Of a stretch of 28,890 bases of DNA, positions 1 through 8,704 are shown piece after piece. Below the pieces are notes generated by a model. The model ran no database searches, was not told the origin of the DNA, and worked only from the letters and a program-made list of their open reading frames with translations. The translations under genes were made by a program, and so were the position numbers. The stretch is from JAABUE01 sp034431895 (GTDB lineage Bacteria; Chloroflexota; Anaerolineae; Anaerolineales; Villigracilaceae): assembly GCA_034431895.1 (NCBI GenBank), contig DAOUCM010000187.1, positions 1 to 28,890 of the forward strand, given 5' to 3'. The stretch's first letter is position 1, and the number at the start of each line of letters is the position of its first letter.

Positions 1-1
1 C

Positions 2-1318
2 CCTCCCCATCCGCCCCCTCCGCCGCCGCCCCCGCCTCCTCCACCGCCAGTCATGAACATTGACCTGCAAGTCTCCAAAGACGACGGAGCCGGCACGTAC
101 ACCCCAGGGACCGCTGTCGTTTACACTGTCATGGTCTCGAACAACGGACCTGGCGCCGGGAACAACGTTACCCTCACCGACGTGCTTCCGGCCCCGATTC
201 TCACCTGGACCTGGACCTGCGCGGCCCAAAATGGCGGCGCCAGCGGCTGCGACGGGACCGTGAACAGCACAACAGATTTCATGGATGTGGTCAATTTGCC
301 TGCCGGCGCGAGTATTACTTACACAGTTACGGCCAATACCTCCCCGGCTGCTGTCGGCGATTTATCGAATACGGTCATTGCAACAGCGCCTCCCGGCTAT
401 ACCGATATTGTGCCAGGCAACAATACCGCTACCGATACAGATACGGCTTTGCCGTCCGCCGATTTGCAAATCTCGAAAAGCGATGGCACCGCCTTCTATA
501 CGCTGGGCGGCCCCATCCAGTATACGATCACCATCCTCAATCACGGACCCAGCAATGCCGTCGGGTTCGACGTTCAAGACGTTGTACCGATAGAAATCTC
601 AGGCCTTACCGTGACTTGTACGCCAGCGGGAACGGCCAACTGCGGCCTGGACAATACCGCCGGCAACAATGTCTCATTCCTGGGCGCATCCCTGGCGGCC
701 GGCGCAGGCAATCAGATGACCATCACGATCCAGGGAAGCGTAGCGGCAGGCGCCTCCGGCAACCTCTCGAACACAGCCGATATCATCGTCCCTGGCGGCG
801 CGGGCTTTACCGACCCCGATCTAGGCAACAATACCAGCACAGACGTGGATCAACAAGCCTTGCCCTTCCCGTATGGCAACATTGGCTCGACACCAGATGG
901 CATTTCGACCGACTTTCCTACCGGCAGCAGTGCGACATTCAATTTCCCCATCCTGGTAAACGGCAACCCCGGCTGGGATCTGGTGTATTATGAATATCCA
1001 CACGGTGCATGTGGAGGCATATTACTGGATTGGGTCATCATCCAGGTTGGCGACGGCAGCACGTGGTATACGGTTTTCGATTGGGGAGATGGGATCATAG
1101 ACGGCAATGCCATTACCGCTGCCGCCGGCCTGCCAGAGGACGATCACCGAGACCTGTGCGACTGGCAACTCTACAACTCGACCGGTGTAGCCATTGACCT
1201 GGATGCTGTCGTCCCGCCGGGTGCTTATCCCTACCTGCGCTTCCTGGCGCCGGCCGTGCCGCCTCCAGGCGACCCAGATGGCATCATCGAGATAGATGCC
1301 ATTCAGACCTTGCCCTGA
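2..1318 (+). CDS. DUF11-repeat surface protein, 5'-truncated by window edge
   Basis: The open frame enters from the window edge. It begins with a proline run (13 consecutive Pro codons before Val-Met), so the ATG at 53 is probably internal and not the true start. Two DUF11-type beta-sandwich repeats follow, each opening with a D-L-Q-(V/I)-S-K motif (just after position 53 and near 460) and containing a YT(V/I)xxxNxGP core. DUF11 domains are typical of large secreted or surface-anchored proteins. The remaining ~145 residues are rich in Gly, Asp and aromatics and include a W-G-D-G segment; I do not recognise a family there. No LPXTG-like or PEP-CTERM sorting signal is visible at the C terminus. 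Pro-rich linkers commonly separate surface modules, so more domains probably lie upstream. An extracellular role is inferred; no enzymatic function is indicated. Confidence 0.8.
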   Translation, partial: PPHPPPPPPPPPPPPPVMNIDLQVSKDDGAGTYTPGTAVVYTVMVSNNGPGAGNNVTLTDVLPAPILTWTWTCAAQNGGASGCDGTVNSTTDFMDVVNLPAGASITYTVTANTSPAAVGDLSNTVIATAPPGYTDIVPGNNTATDTDTALPSADLQISKSDGTAFYTLGGPIQYTITILNHGPSNAVGFDVQDVVPIEISGLTVTCTPAGTANCGLDNTAGNNVSFLGASLAAGAGNQMTITIQGSVAAGASGNLSNTADIIVPGGAGFTDPDLGNNTSTDVDQQALPFPYGNIGSTPDGISTDFPTGSSATFNFPILVNGNPGWDLVYYEYPHGACGGILLDWVIIQVGDGSTWYTVFDWGDGIIDGNAITAAAGLPEDDHRDLCDWQLYNSTGVAIDLDAVVPPGAYPYLRFLAPAVPPPGDPDGIIEIDAIQTLP

Positions 1319-1384
1319 CTTTTCCTAAGTCAATACCCCCAATTCATATCCAACCACGCCTATCTGTGGTTAAATAGCCCTGTC

Positions 1385-3865
1385 ATGGACGAAAAAACGC
1401 TCACCATGCTCGAATACCCCAAAATCCTGGCGCGGTTGGCGGAATTTTGCGCTTTCTCTGCTTCCAAAGAACTGGCGGAAAAACTCCGCCCCACGGCCGA
1501 CTTCGAAACGGCTCAACGCCTGCTAGCCGAGACCAGCGAGGCGCGCTTCCTGCTCTCTACCCGCGACTTGACCATCGGCGGCTCGCACGACATCCGCCCT
1601 TCGGTGGACCTGGCCGCCCGCGGCGGCGTTTTGGATCCCCAGGCCCTGCTCGAGGTCAAATCCACGCTGATCGCCTGCCGCGAATTGAAGAAATCCCTGC
1701 TCGGAAAAGCCGAAAGCAAAGACTTGCCGCCCGAAAAAGCCATGTCCCGCAAAGAACGCCTCCGCAAACAGGCCGAAGAGACGCAGCCCCAGGGGGGGCA
1801 TCCCTTCCCGCATGTGGCCGAGATTGCCTCCGGCCTGCCCGACACCTACGGCCTGGTAGACGCCATCTCGCGGGCGCTATCGGAACACGGCGAAATACTC
1901 GATTCGGCCTCCCCCAAACTGGCCTCTTTGCGGCGCGAAATCAAAGCCGCGCACGAGAGGTTGATGTCACGCTTGCAGCGCTACCTGACCGAATCGGCCA
2001 ACAAATTACAAGAAGCCATCATCACCCAACGCGATGGACGCTACGTCATCCCCCTGCGCGCCGAATTCAAAGGCCAGATCAAAGCCGTCATCCATGACCA
2101 ATCTGCCTCCGGCGCTACCCTGTTCATCGAACCACTGCCGGTGGTGGAACTGAACAACGCCTTGCGCGAACTGGAACTGGCCCAGCGCGACGAAGAACGC
2201 CGCATATTGGCCGAACTCTCTGCCCAGGTGGGCGAACATGCGCAAGAACTGATTGGCGGCATCGAGAATCTGGCCTTGCTCGACCTGGTTTTTGCCAAAG
2301 CCAAATACGCAGACGCCATTCGCGCCAGCGAACCCATCCTGCATTCCATGAAAGAGGCAAGAAAAAAGAAAGATGACGCGCCTCTTTCCTCTTTCGCCTT
2401 TCATCTCCTCCAGGCCCGCCATCCACTGCTCGACCCGGCGACCGTCGTCCCCATTGACATCCGCCTCGCCCCTGGCATCCGCGCGCTGGTCATCACCGGC
2501 CCCAACACCGGCGGCAAGACCGTCAGCCTGAAGACCGTCGGCTTGCTGGTGCTAATGGCGCAATCGGGGCTGCACATTCCGGCGCAGAGCGGCTCCGAAC
2601 TGCCCTGCTTCGAAGCCGTTTGGGCCGACATCGGCGACGAACAATCCATCGAACAGTCGCTCAGCACCTTCAGCGGCCACCTGACCAACATCGTGCGCAT
2701 CTTGAAAAAGGTCAATCAGCGCTCGCTAGTGATCCTGGACGAACTCGGCGCCGGCACCGACCCGCAAGAGGGAGCCGCCCTGGCGCGAGCCATCCTTGCC
2801 CATCTGCTGGAACGTGGCGGCGCCACCTTCGTCGCCACGCACTACCCCGAACTCAAGTCGTATGCGCACGCGACCGACGGCGTGGTCAACGCTTCGCTGG
2901 AATTCGACATCGCGACTCTGCGCCCGACCTACAAGTTGACGATTGGACTCCCCGGCCGCTCCAACGCCCTGGCGATTGCCGCCCGCCTCGGCCTGGACCC
3001 GCAAATTGTTTCCGCGGCGAGGAGCGAGGTCCACCCCGACAACTTGCGCGCCGATAAACTGCTCGACGACATCCGCAAGGAACGCAATCGCCTCAGCCGC
3101 GAACGCGAAAAAATCGAAAAGGCGCGCAAGCGGCAAGAAGAACTCAACCGCGAACTCGAAAAGCGCCTGCAAGCCATCGAGGAGGAGCGCCGCCAGACAG
3201 TGGCCCAAGCGCGCGCCGAAGCCGAACTGGAAGTGGCGGTTCTCAAACGTAATATCGAAACGCTGAAGAGACAACTCAAACAAGCCCGTCAACCGCTGGA
3301 AGCCCTAAGGAAAATCGAAGAGAAGGTAGAAAAGATCGAAGAGCAGGTGGAAGCGCCGGTTGTAATGAAAGACGAGAGAAGGCCGGTCGAAGCCTTGAAA
3401 CTCGGAGAGAAAGTCGCCGTCAGTGCGCTGAACGCTGAAGGAACGGTAACAGCCCTGGGTGAGTCCGAAGCGGAGGTGCAGGTCGGCAGTTTGCGCATTC
3501 GGGCAAAGATCTCCGATTTGATACGCAAGACGCCGGCACAGGAGTCCAATGAAGCAGGGTCGAAGGTCGAAAGCGCAACCGCCGCCGAAGGCCTGTCTTC
3601 TCCTCTGAATCTTCCATCTTCTCCTGGGCTGGAACTCGACCTGCGCGGACAGGCTTCGGACGATGCGCTCGATTTGCTCGACCGCTATCTCGATCAAGCC
3701 TCGTCGGCCGGGCTGCCCTGGGTGCGCATCATCCATGGCAAAGGCAGCGGCGTCTTACGCCGTGTGGTGCGCGAGGCTCTGCGCCAACATCCCCGCGTGC
3801 TTTCTTACGAGGAGGGCGGCCCCAAAGAAGGCGGCGAAGGGGTGACGGTGGCCCGTTTGAACTGA
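1385..3865 (+). CDS. mutS2: Endonuclease MutS2 (MutS family ATPase with Smr domain)
   Basis: This is a MutS2 protein of 826 residues; family members are usually about 780-800. The MutS core carries the Walker A motif GPNTGGKT at residues 372-379 and the Walker B motif ending in D452-E453 followed by LGAGTDP. A long charged coiled coil occupies roughly 555-650. The C-terminal Smr nuclease domain begins with LDLRG at 751-755 and has HGKGSG from 784. Family knowledge: MutS2 acts on branched recombination intermediates or collided ribosomes rather than in mismatch repair, and the Smr domain supplies nuclease activity. The extra length lies in low-complexity inserts near residues 325-341 and 725-747, which contain heptanucleotide-repeat-like DNA (separate entries). 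ATG at 1385 is chosen because the protein then starts with the usual MutS2 N terminus (leucine-rich, L-E-Y-xx-I-L-xx-L). It is followed 21 bases later by radA on the same strand. Confidence 0.95.
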   Translation: MDEKTLTMLEYPKILARLAEFCAFSASKELAEKLRPTADFETAQRLLAETSEARFLLSTRDLTIGGSHDIRPSVDLAARGGVLDPQALLEVKSTLIACRELKKSLLGKAESKDLPPEKAMSRKERLRKQAEETQPQGGHPFPHVAEIASGLPDTYGLVDAISRALSEHGEILDSASPKLASLRREIKAAHERLMSRLQRYLTESANKLQEAIITQRDGRYVIPLRAEFKGQIKAVIHDQSASGATLFIEPLPVVELNNALRELELAQRDEERRILAELSAQVGEHAQELIGGIENLALLDLVFAKAKYADAIRASEPILHSMKEARKKKDDAPLSSFAFHLLQARHPLLDPATVVPIDIRLAPGIRALVITGPNTGGKTVSLKTVGLLVLMAQSGLHIPAQSGSELPCFEAVWADIGDEQSIEQSLSTFSGHLTNIVRILKKVNQRSLVILDELGAGTDPQEGAALARAILAHLLERGGATFVATHYPELKSYAHATDGVVNASLEFDIATLRPTYKLTIGLPGRSNALAIAARLGLDPQIVSAARSEVHPDNLRADKLLDDIRKERNRLSREREKIEKARKRQEELNRELEKRLQAIEEERRQTVAQARAEAELEVAVLKRNIETLKRQLKQARQPLEALRKIEEKVEKIEEQVEAPVVMKDERRPVEALKLGEKVAVSALNAEGTVTALGESEAEVQVGSLRIRAKISDLIRKTPAQESNEAGSKVESATAAEGLSSPLNLPSSPGLELDLRGQASDDALDLLDRYLDQASSAGLPWVRIIHGKGSGVLRRVVREALRQHPRVLSYEEGGPKEGGEGVTVARLN
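2381..2408 (+). repeat. Heptanucleotide-like repeat inside mutS2
   Basis: Four consecutive 7-mers, CCTCTTT, CCTCTTT, CGCCTTT and CATCTCC, are read in frame inside mutS2 just before the conserved ARHPLL segment. An inverted partner (ATGAAAGAGGC) lies at 2348-2358. The insert encodes a Lys/Asp/Ser-rich stretch not expected from the family. Confidence 0.5.
3559..3623 (+). repeat. Heptanucleotide-like repeats in the MutS2 pre-Smr linker
   Basis: Two GTCGAA(G/A) 7-mers at 3559-3572 are followed at 3596-3623 by four pyrimidine-rich 7-mers of the TCTTCYC type. They encode the Ser/Pro-rich linker immediately before the Smr domain. The first pair is close to perfect and the second set is degenerate. 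Confidence 0.4.
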
Positions 3866-3874
3866 TTCGCAGGG

Positions 3875-3880
3875 TATAAT
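3875..3880 (+). promoter_or_regulatory. radA -10 box (TATAAT), probable leaderless promoter
   Basis: A perfect TATAAT is separated from the radA ATG by exactly six bases, which places the expected +1 at the A of ATG. No Shine-Dalgarno sequence fits in that space. No convincing -35 box is visible at the standard distance. Confidence 0.55.
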
Positions 3881-3886
3881 CTTTTC

Positions 3887-5305
3887 ATGTCGAAAAGTCA
3901 TTCTCGTTACGTTTGCCAACAGTGCGGACGTGTGTCCGCCAGTTATATGGGGAAATGCCCGCAGTGCGGCGCATTCAACAGCATGGTCGAAGAGGTCGTG
4001 CAAGACGAGCCAACTGCCAGGAACAAGGCCGCCGTGCGCGGCTTGAGCGGACGCTCTACCCCCCGGCCCATTGGACAGATCAGCGGAGAGACCGAGGAGC
4101 GCGTGCCGCTGCCCATCGGCGAGTTTGCGCGCGTGTTGGGCGGGGGTATCGTGCCGGGTTCCATCGTGCTGGTGGGCGGCGATCCGGGCATCGGCAAATC
4201 AACCCTCATGCTACAAATGGCGCTGGAAATGACCAACGAACAGCGTATCTTGTACGTTTCAGGAGAGGAATCGGAACGGCAAATCAAGATGCGCGCCGCC
4301 AGATTGATTGGAGAGAGCAAAAGACCCTTGCCCGACTCGTTGCTGCTGGCCACCGAAACCAACCTGGAAACCATCCTGGAGCATGTGCGCGAGGCACAGC
4401 CTGACCTGCTGATTGTGGATTCCATCCAAACCGTCTATCTGGCGCAGTTGGATTCTTCGGCTGGCTCGGTCTCGCAGGTGCGCGAGTGCGCCTCGCAGTT
4501 GCGTGAATTAGCCAAGACGAGCGGCGTGTCGGTTTTCGTCATCGGGCATGTGACCAAGGAGGGCGCCATTGCCGGGCCGCGCGTGCTGGAGCATATCGTA
4601 GACACGGTGTTGTACTTGGAAGGCGACCGTTTCCAAGCCTATCGCCTGCTGCGCTCGGTAAAGAACCGTTTTGGCGCTACTTCCGAGGTGGGCGTATTCG
4701 AGATGCGCGGCAGCGGCCTGGTCGAGGTGCCGAATCCCTCGGAAGCCTTTCTGGCCGAGCGCATGATCAACGCGCCTGGCTCGGCCATTGCCGTCACCAT
4801 GGAAGGCACGCGCCCTATTTTGGTCGAAATTCAGGGCTTGACCAGCCCAACTCAGTTTGGCAACGCGCGCCGCACCCCCAACGGCATAGACTTCAACCGT
4901 CTGCTGCTGATCGCCGCCGTTCTCACTCGCCGTGTGGGGCTGAAACTGGCCGAGCAAGACATCTTCGTCAACGTGGTGGGCGGTTTGCAAATAGATGAGC
5001 CGGCGGCTGACCTGGCGGTGGCGGCGGCCATTGCCTCTTCCTGGCGCGATCTGCCCATCCGCGCCGAGGCGGTGTTGATCGGTGAAGTGGGGCTGGCGGG
5101 CGAACTGCGTATGCCCGGCCAACTGCCGGCCCGCCTGCGCGAGGCCGCCAAACTGGGTTTCAAGACCGCCATCGTCCCCAAGGCCATGCGCAGGGGCGAT
5201 GACTGGCCCAAGAACATCGAAATCATCGAGGCGCGCTCGCTCCAGGCAGCGCTCGAGGCAGCCTTGATGACCCGCGAACGTCCCCCAGCCCGCAAAGTGG
5301 CGTAA
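3887..5305 (+). CDS. radA: DNA repair protein RadA (Sms)
   Basis: RadA is a RecA-like helicase/ATPase that drives branch migration and processing of recombination intermediates. All diagnostic parts are present in 472 residues: an N-terminal C4 zinc finger (C10, C13, C24, C27), Walker A GDPGIGKS at 98-105, the RadA-specific KNRFG motif at 259-263, and a C-terminal Lon-protease-like (LonC) domain from about 290. Length is normal (about 450-480). The gene follows mutS2 by 21 bases and may be partly cotranscribed, but it has its own TATAAT placed for a leaderless message. The two neighbours form a recombination/repair pair. It ends convergently with the CoA-transferase gene. Confidence 0.97.
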   Translation: MSKSHSRYVCQQCGRVSASYMGKCPQCGAFNSMVEEVVQDEPTARNKAAVRGLSGRSTPRPIGQISGETEERVPLPIGEFARVLGGGIVPGSIVLVGGDPGIGKSTLMLQMALEMTNEQRILYVSGEESERQIKMRAARLIGESKRPLPDSLLLATETNLETILEHVREAQPDLLIVDSIQTVYLAQLDSSAGSVSQVRECASQLRELAKTSGVSVFVIGHVTKEGAIAGPRVLEHIVDTVLYLEGDRFQAYRLLRSVKNRFGATSEVGVFEMRGSGLVEVPNPSEAFLAERMINAPGSAIAVTMEGTRPILVEIQGLTSPTQFGNARRTPNGIDFNRLLLIAAVLTRRVGLKLAEQDIFVNVVGGLQIDEPAADLAVAAAIASSWRDLPIRAEAVLIGEVGLAGELRMPGQLPARLREAAKLGFKTAIVPKAMRRGDDWPKNIEIIEARSLQAALEAALMTRERPPARKVA

Positions 5306-5338
5306 GTTCAAAACGTGACCATCACCGATTGAATCAAA

Positions 5339-5371
5339 AAACGTCCCAAAGGTGCAAACCTTCGGGACGTT
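5339..5371 (-). terminator. Rho-independent terminator of the iclR-acd-caiB operon
   Basis: An inverted repeat with 14-base arms (5340-5353 and 5358-5371, one mismatched column) has a 4-base loop. On the minus strand the mismatch becomes a G-U pair and the hairpin is followed directly by a run of six T, so it terminates the minus-strand operon. It lies between convergent radA and the CoA-transferase gene and belongs to the CGTCCC...GGGACG hairpin family seen elsewhere in the window. Confidence 0.85.
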
Positions 5372-5375
5372 CGTG

Positions 5376-6569
5376 TCAGGCGATCACTTTTTCTTCCAAC
5401 AGCGCCTCGACCTCCTGTGCAGAAAATCCCAATTCCTCTTGCAAGATTTCGCGGGTATGCTCGCCGAGGCGGGGCGGGGGACTGGCGATGCGCGCCGGCG
5501 TGCGGGACAATTTGGCGACCGGCCCTACCAGTTTGACTGGCGAGCCGTCTGCCCGCTTCACTTCCTGGACCATCTGGCGCGCTTCCGTTTGTGGATGACT
5601 CAGGGCCGAGGGGATGTCGTTGATGGGGCCGGCCGGGATGCCCAATTCGCGCAGGTCCGCGATCCAGGCGGCGGTGGGACGGGAGCGGAATACCGCCTGC
5701 CATAACGGAATCAGTTCGCGGCGGTGGGTGACGCGCCCCGGATTGGTTTGAAAGCGTTCGTCGTCCCACAGGTCCGGCCGGTTTGCCAGGTCGCACAGCA
5801 ATTTGTACTGCCGGTCGTTGCCGACTCCGAGGGCCAAATATCCGTCCGCCGTCTGGAAGACCTCGTAGGGGACGATGTTGGCATGGGCGTTGCCGTAGCG
5901 CCTGGGTGCCTTCCCAGAAACGAGGTAATTCTGAGCCACGTTGACCAGCCAGCCCAGTTGCGCATCGAACAGCGCCACGTCAATATATTGCCCCTGCCCG
6001 GTCTTCTCACGATGATGCAGCGCGGCCAGGATGGCATGACTGGCATACATGCCAGCGGTCACATCGGCAATCGCAACGCCCACTTTGTAGGGCGGGCCCT
6101 CTTCCGGCCCGGTGATGGACATCAAGCCGCCCTCGGCCTGGATGATGAAGTCGTAACCGGCCAGGGCAGCGTTCGGGCCATCCTGCCCGTAGCCGGTGAT
6201 GCTGCAATAGATGAGGCCGGGGTTGGTCTGGCTGAGGGACTCGTAGTCCAGCCCAAACTTCTTCATGCCCCCCACTTTGAAGTTTTCCACCAGCACGTCA
6301 GCCTGATTCGCCAAGCGGCGAGCAATCTCCTGGCCTTTGGGATGTTTCAGATCGAGGGCAAGGCTGCGCTTGTTGCGGTTCGCGCTCAGGTAATAGGCGC
6401 TCTCCCCATCCAGCCAGGGGGGACCCCACTGGCGCGTGTCATCTCCGCTCAAACTTTCGACCTTGATGACGTGCGCGCCAAAGTCTGCCAAGAGCATGGT
6501 GCAATAAGGGCCGGCCAGCACGCGGGAGAAGTCAACGATGCGCAGGCCTGCAAGTGCGGCGCTCTGCAT
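5376..6569 (-). CDS. CaiB/BaiF-type (class III) CoA transferase
   Basis: Class III CoA transferases move CoA between carboxylic acids through an aspartyl-CoA thioester. The 397-residue protein has the family N terminus (L-xx-L-R-I-V-D-F-S-R-V-L-A-G-P) and the catalytic aspartate at D169 in IADVTAGMYA, the same number as in formyl-CoA transferase. The ATG at 6569 is preceded by AAGGAG with a 6-base spacer (6576-6581). It is the last gene of a three-gene unit behind an acyl-CoA dehydrogenase and an IclR regulator, suggesting that it activates a carboxylate whose CoA ester the dehydrogenase then oxidises. The substrate cannot be read from the sequence; a dicarboxylate such as glutarate is one possibility. 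Confidence 0.93.
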   Translation of the reverse strand: MQSAALAGLRIVDFSRVLAGPYCTMLLADFGAHVIKVESLSGDDTRQWGPPWLDGESAYYLSANRNKRSLALDLKHPKGQEIARRLANQADVLVENFKVGGMKKFGLDYESLSQTNPGLIYCSITGYGQDGPNAALAGYDFIIQAEGGLMSITGPEEGPPYKVGVAIADVTAGMYASHAILAALHHREKTGQGQYIDVALFDAQLGWLVNVAQNYLVSGKAPRRYGNAHANIVPYEVFQTADGYLALGVGNDRQYKLLCDLANRPDLWDDERFQTNPGRVTHRRELIPLWQAVFRSRPTAAWIADLRELGIPAGPINDIPSALSHPQTEARQMVQEVKRADGSPVKLVGPVAKLSRTPARIASPPPRLGEHTREILQEELGFSAQEVEALLEEKVIA

Positions 6570-6586
6570 GATGAACTCCTTATGTA

Positions 6587-6617
6587 GACCCTAAAGGTTT
6601 TGGAAACCTTTAGGGTC
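6587..6617 (-). other. Perfect intercistronic hairpin between acyl-CoA dehydrogenase and CoA transferase
   Basis: A perfect 14-base inverted repeat (6587-6600 with 6604-6617, 3-base loop) sits in the 56-base gap between the two genes. There is no T run after it on the minus strand and the CoA-transferase ribosome binding site follows closely. An mRNA-stability or processing element is therefore more likely than a full terminator. Confidence 0.75.
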
Positions 6618-6625
6618 TCTCGTTA

Positions 6626-7834
6626 CTACGAATGCCAGGCCTTTTCATCATACGCGGGCAGTTCGCAGCGCAGGGGACTGTCATGCCGGTAGCCGAGCGC
6701 GTAACCCGCTTGCATGAGTTGATGGATTTCGCTCGTGCCTTCGTAGATGATTGCGCCGCGCGCATTGCGCAAATAGCGTTCTACATCGTACTCATCGCTG
6801 TACCCATAGGCGCCGTGAATTTGTATGGCTTCATTGGCAGCCTCGAAGGAAGCGTCGGTGGCAAACCATTTGAGCAGGGAGGTCTCGCGGGTATTGCGAA
6901 GGCCCTGATTCTTCATCCAACCGACTTTGAGCATCATCAAGCGCCCATACTCATAGTCGCGCACCATGCGGGCAATTTTTTGCTGCACCAACTGATGCTT
7001 GCCAATTTCCTTGCCAAAAGTTTTGCGTTCCTTTGCATAGCGGACGCTGGCATCCAGCGAGGCGCGGATCAAGCCTACCGCGCCAGAGCCAACCGTATAG
7101 CGTCCGTTGTCCAGCGCAGACATGGCAATCTTGAAGCCCTCGCCTTCCTCGCCCAGGCGGTTTTCGACCGGTACACGCACATCCTGGCAGTGGACCCAGC
7201 CGGTAGAACCGGCGCGCACGCCCAATTTGCCATGAATGTCGCCGCGCGAAACGCCCGGCCAATCGGTCTCGACGATGAACGCGGACAACTGATCATGCGG
7301 GTCGGGGCGTTCGGGGTTGGTGCGCGCCACCCACAAAATGTGATGCGCTTTGGTGGCCAGAGAAATCCACATCTTTTCACCGTTCAAGATGTAATAATCG
7401 CCCTCACGGCGGGCGGTAGAGGCCATGTTGGCCACGTCGCTGCCCACGCCGGGTTCGGTCAGCCCGAACATGGCATATTTCTCGCCTTTGGCCTGCGGTA
7501 CAAGGTATTTTTGCTTTTGTTCTTCTGTACCCCATTGCAGCAAGGCCATGCTGTTCAGGCCCATGTGAACCGACATGACCACGCGCAGCGAGGTGTCCAT
7601 GTATTCCAGTTCTTCGCACACCAGGCCAAGCGTAATGTAATCGAAGCCTTGTCCGCCGTATTTTTCCGGAATACAGATGCCCAAGATGCCCAACTCACCC
7701 ATGCGCGGCAGGATGCTGGGATGCATCGTTTGGCTGCGGTCGGATTCTTTGATGATGGGCGCCACTTCTTTGCGGCAAAAATCGCGCACCACCTTGACAA
7801 CTTGACGATGTTCTTCGCTCAGTTCGAAATTCAT
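6626..7834 (-). CDS. Acyl-CoA dehydrogenase
   Basis: This is an FAD-dependent acyl-CoA dehydrogenase that introduces an alpha,beta double bond and passes electrons to ETF. The 402-residue protein shows the family signatures: N-terminal helical domain, FGLTEPGVGSD in the flavin-binding beta domain, and a C-terminal segment with catalytic base E365 in IYEGTSEIH, at the position of Glu376 in medium-chain enzymes. I chose ATG at 7834 instead of a longer TTG frame at 7846 because GGAGG (7840-7844) then sits 5 bases upstream. Its start region follows the IclR stop by about 15 bases, so both are on one transcript. The segment near the substrate pocket resembles glutaryl-CoA dehydrogenases, but chain-length specificity is not assignable. 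Confidence 0.94.
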   Translation of the reverse strand: MNFELSEEHRQVVKVVRDFCRKEVAPIIKESDRSQTMHPSILPRMGELGILGICIPEKYGGQGFDYITLGLVCEELEYMDTSLRVVMSVHMGLNSMALLQWGTEEQKQKYLVPQAKGEKYAMFGLTEPGVGSDVANMASTARREGDYYILNGEKMWISLATKAHHILWVARTNPERPDPHDQLSAFIVETDWPGVSRGDIHGKLGVRAGSTGWVHCQDVRVPVENRLGEEGEGFKIAMSALDNGRYTVGSGAVGLIRASLDASVRYAKERKTFGKEIGKHQLVQQKIARMVRDYEYGRLMMLKVGWMKNQGLRNTRETSLLKWFATDASFEAANEAIQIHGAYGYSDEYDVERYLRNARGAIIYEGTSEIHQLMQAGYALGYRHDSPLRCELPAYDEKAWHS

Positions 7835-7849
7835 ATCATCCTCCAAATT

Positions 7850-8635
7850 TCATGAAAAAAGGTATCCCAAAGCCGTAGAGATACGTCCAACGGTCTCCAA
7901 CAGCGCGGGGACAATCTCTTCGTCGAGCCGCTGATAACTGATGCGTTCGGTCGAGCCGGTCACGTTGACGGCTGCCACCGCCCGCCCGGACGAATTCCGC
8001 ACCGCGGCAGAAACCGCCCGCAAGCCGGGCGCCAGTTCCTCGTCGCCGATGGCGTAGCCGCGCCGCCGGATGTCCTCCAGTTTGGCCCGCAAATCCGCTG
8101 CCGAGGTCAGCGTTTTGGGAGTGAAGGGAGTCAATTCGCGCCCGGCCAGCAGCGCGTCCAATTCTGAAGCAGGCAGGTCGGCGAGTAAGACCTGTCCTAG
8201 CGAGGAGCAATGCGCCGGCAGGCTGGAGCCTACGCCCAACGTCACGCCTACAATGGATTGGTTACGCACGCGGTCAACGTACACCGTGCGGAAACCATCC
8301 AGCACGGCCAGGCTGACCGTCTCACCCACTTGCTGGGAGAGTTTTTCCAGATGCGGCCGGGCAATTTGACGGATTTCCAACGAATTGACAGCGGTAAAAC
8401 CCAATTGCAGCACCCGCAGGCCAGGCCGGTACAGGCGCGTAACGGCATCTTGCTCCAGATAGCCCAACGCCTCCAGCGTGGACAGCACGCGATAAGCGGT
8501 GCTTTTGTTCAATTGCAAAATCTGGACAATTTGGGAAAGAGAAAGCGCCGGCCGTTCCACCGAAAACAAAGACAGCACCTCCAACCCCCGCGCCAGCGCC
8601 TCGATATTGTACTTGTTTTTCGAAGAAGAAGCCAT
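7850..8635 (-). CDS. IclR-family transcriptional regulator
   Basis: The 261-residue protein has the IclR layout: an N-terminal winged helix-turn-helix at about residues 15-75 (the L-S-x-I-V-Q-I-L-Q-L-N-K-S-T-A-Y-R-V-L-S stretch) and a C-terminal effector-binding domain, including the family's P-A-H-C-S-S-L-G-Q-V-L-L-A segment. It is the first gene of the unit with the acyl-CoA dehydrogenase and the CoA transferase, so it probably controls them in response to the substrate or its CoA ester. The start at 8635 directly abuts a 41-bp palindrome next to a consensus promoter, which argues for autoregulation. IclR proteins can repress or activate; the operator's position downstream of -10 suggests repression (inference). 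Confidence 0.93.
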   Translation of the reverse strand: MASSSKNKYNIEALARGLEVLSLFSVERPALSLSQIVQILQLNKSTAYRVLSTLEALGYLEQDAVTRLYRPGLRVLQLGFTAVNSLEIRQIARPHLEKLSQQVGETVSLAVLDGFRTVYVDRVRNQSIVGVTLGVGSSLPAHCSSLGQVLLADLPASELDALLAGRELTPFTPKTLTSAADLRAKLEDIRRRGYAIGDEELAPGLRAVSAAVRNSSGRAVAAVNVTGSTERISYQRLDEEIVPALLETVGRISTALGYLFS

Positions 8636-8676
8636 TGGTTTTATTGAATGAAACTAAATATCTTTCAATAAAACCA
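8636..8676 (-). promoter_or_regulatory. Palindromic operator at the iclR start
   Basis: A perfect inverted repeat with 13-base arms (TGGTTTTATTGAA at 8636-8648 and its complement at 8664-8676) has a 15-base centre. It lies between the -10 box and the regulator's ATG and overlaps the last base of the -10. Its AT-rich palindromic form is typical of IclR-family operators. Confidence 0.75.
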
Positions 8677-8704
8677 TTCTAGCCGTAGAAGGGATTTTTG
8701 TCAA
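8676..8704 (-). promoter_or_regulatory. Sigma-70 type promoter of the iclR operon
   Basis: On the minus strand TTGACA (8699-8704) is separated by 17 bases from TAGAAT (8676-8681), nearly the full housekeeping consensus. Transcription should begin near 8669, inside the palindromic operator. Confidence 0.8.

Noticed and set aside
1316..1332. TGACTT-TTCCT-AAGTCA inverted repeat after the DUF11 gene as a terminator
   Set aside because: The stem is only 6 bp, AT-rich and lacks a following T run.
6632..7855. 407-residue open frame on the plus strand opposite the acyl-CoA dehydrogenase
   Set aside because: It is an antisense shadow of a clear gene in GC-rich DNA; its translation has no recognisable domain and it spans the whole opposing gene.
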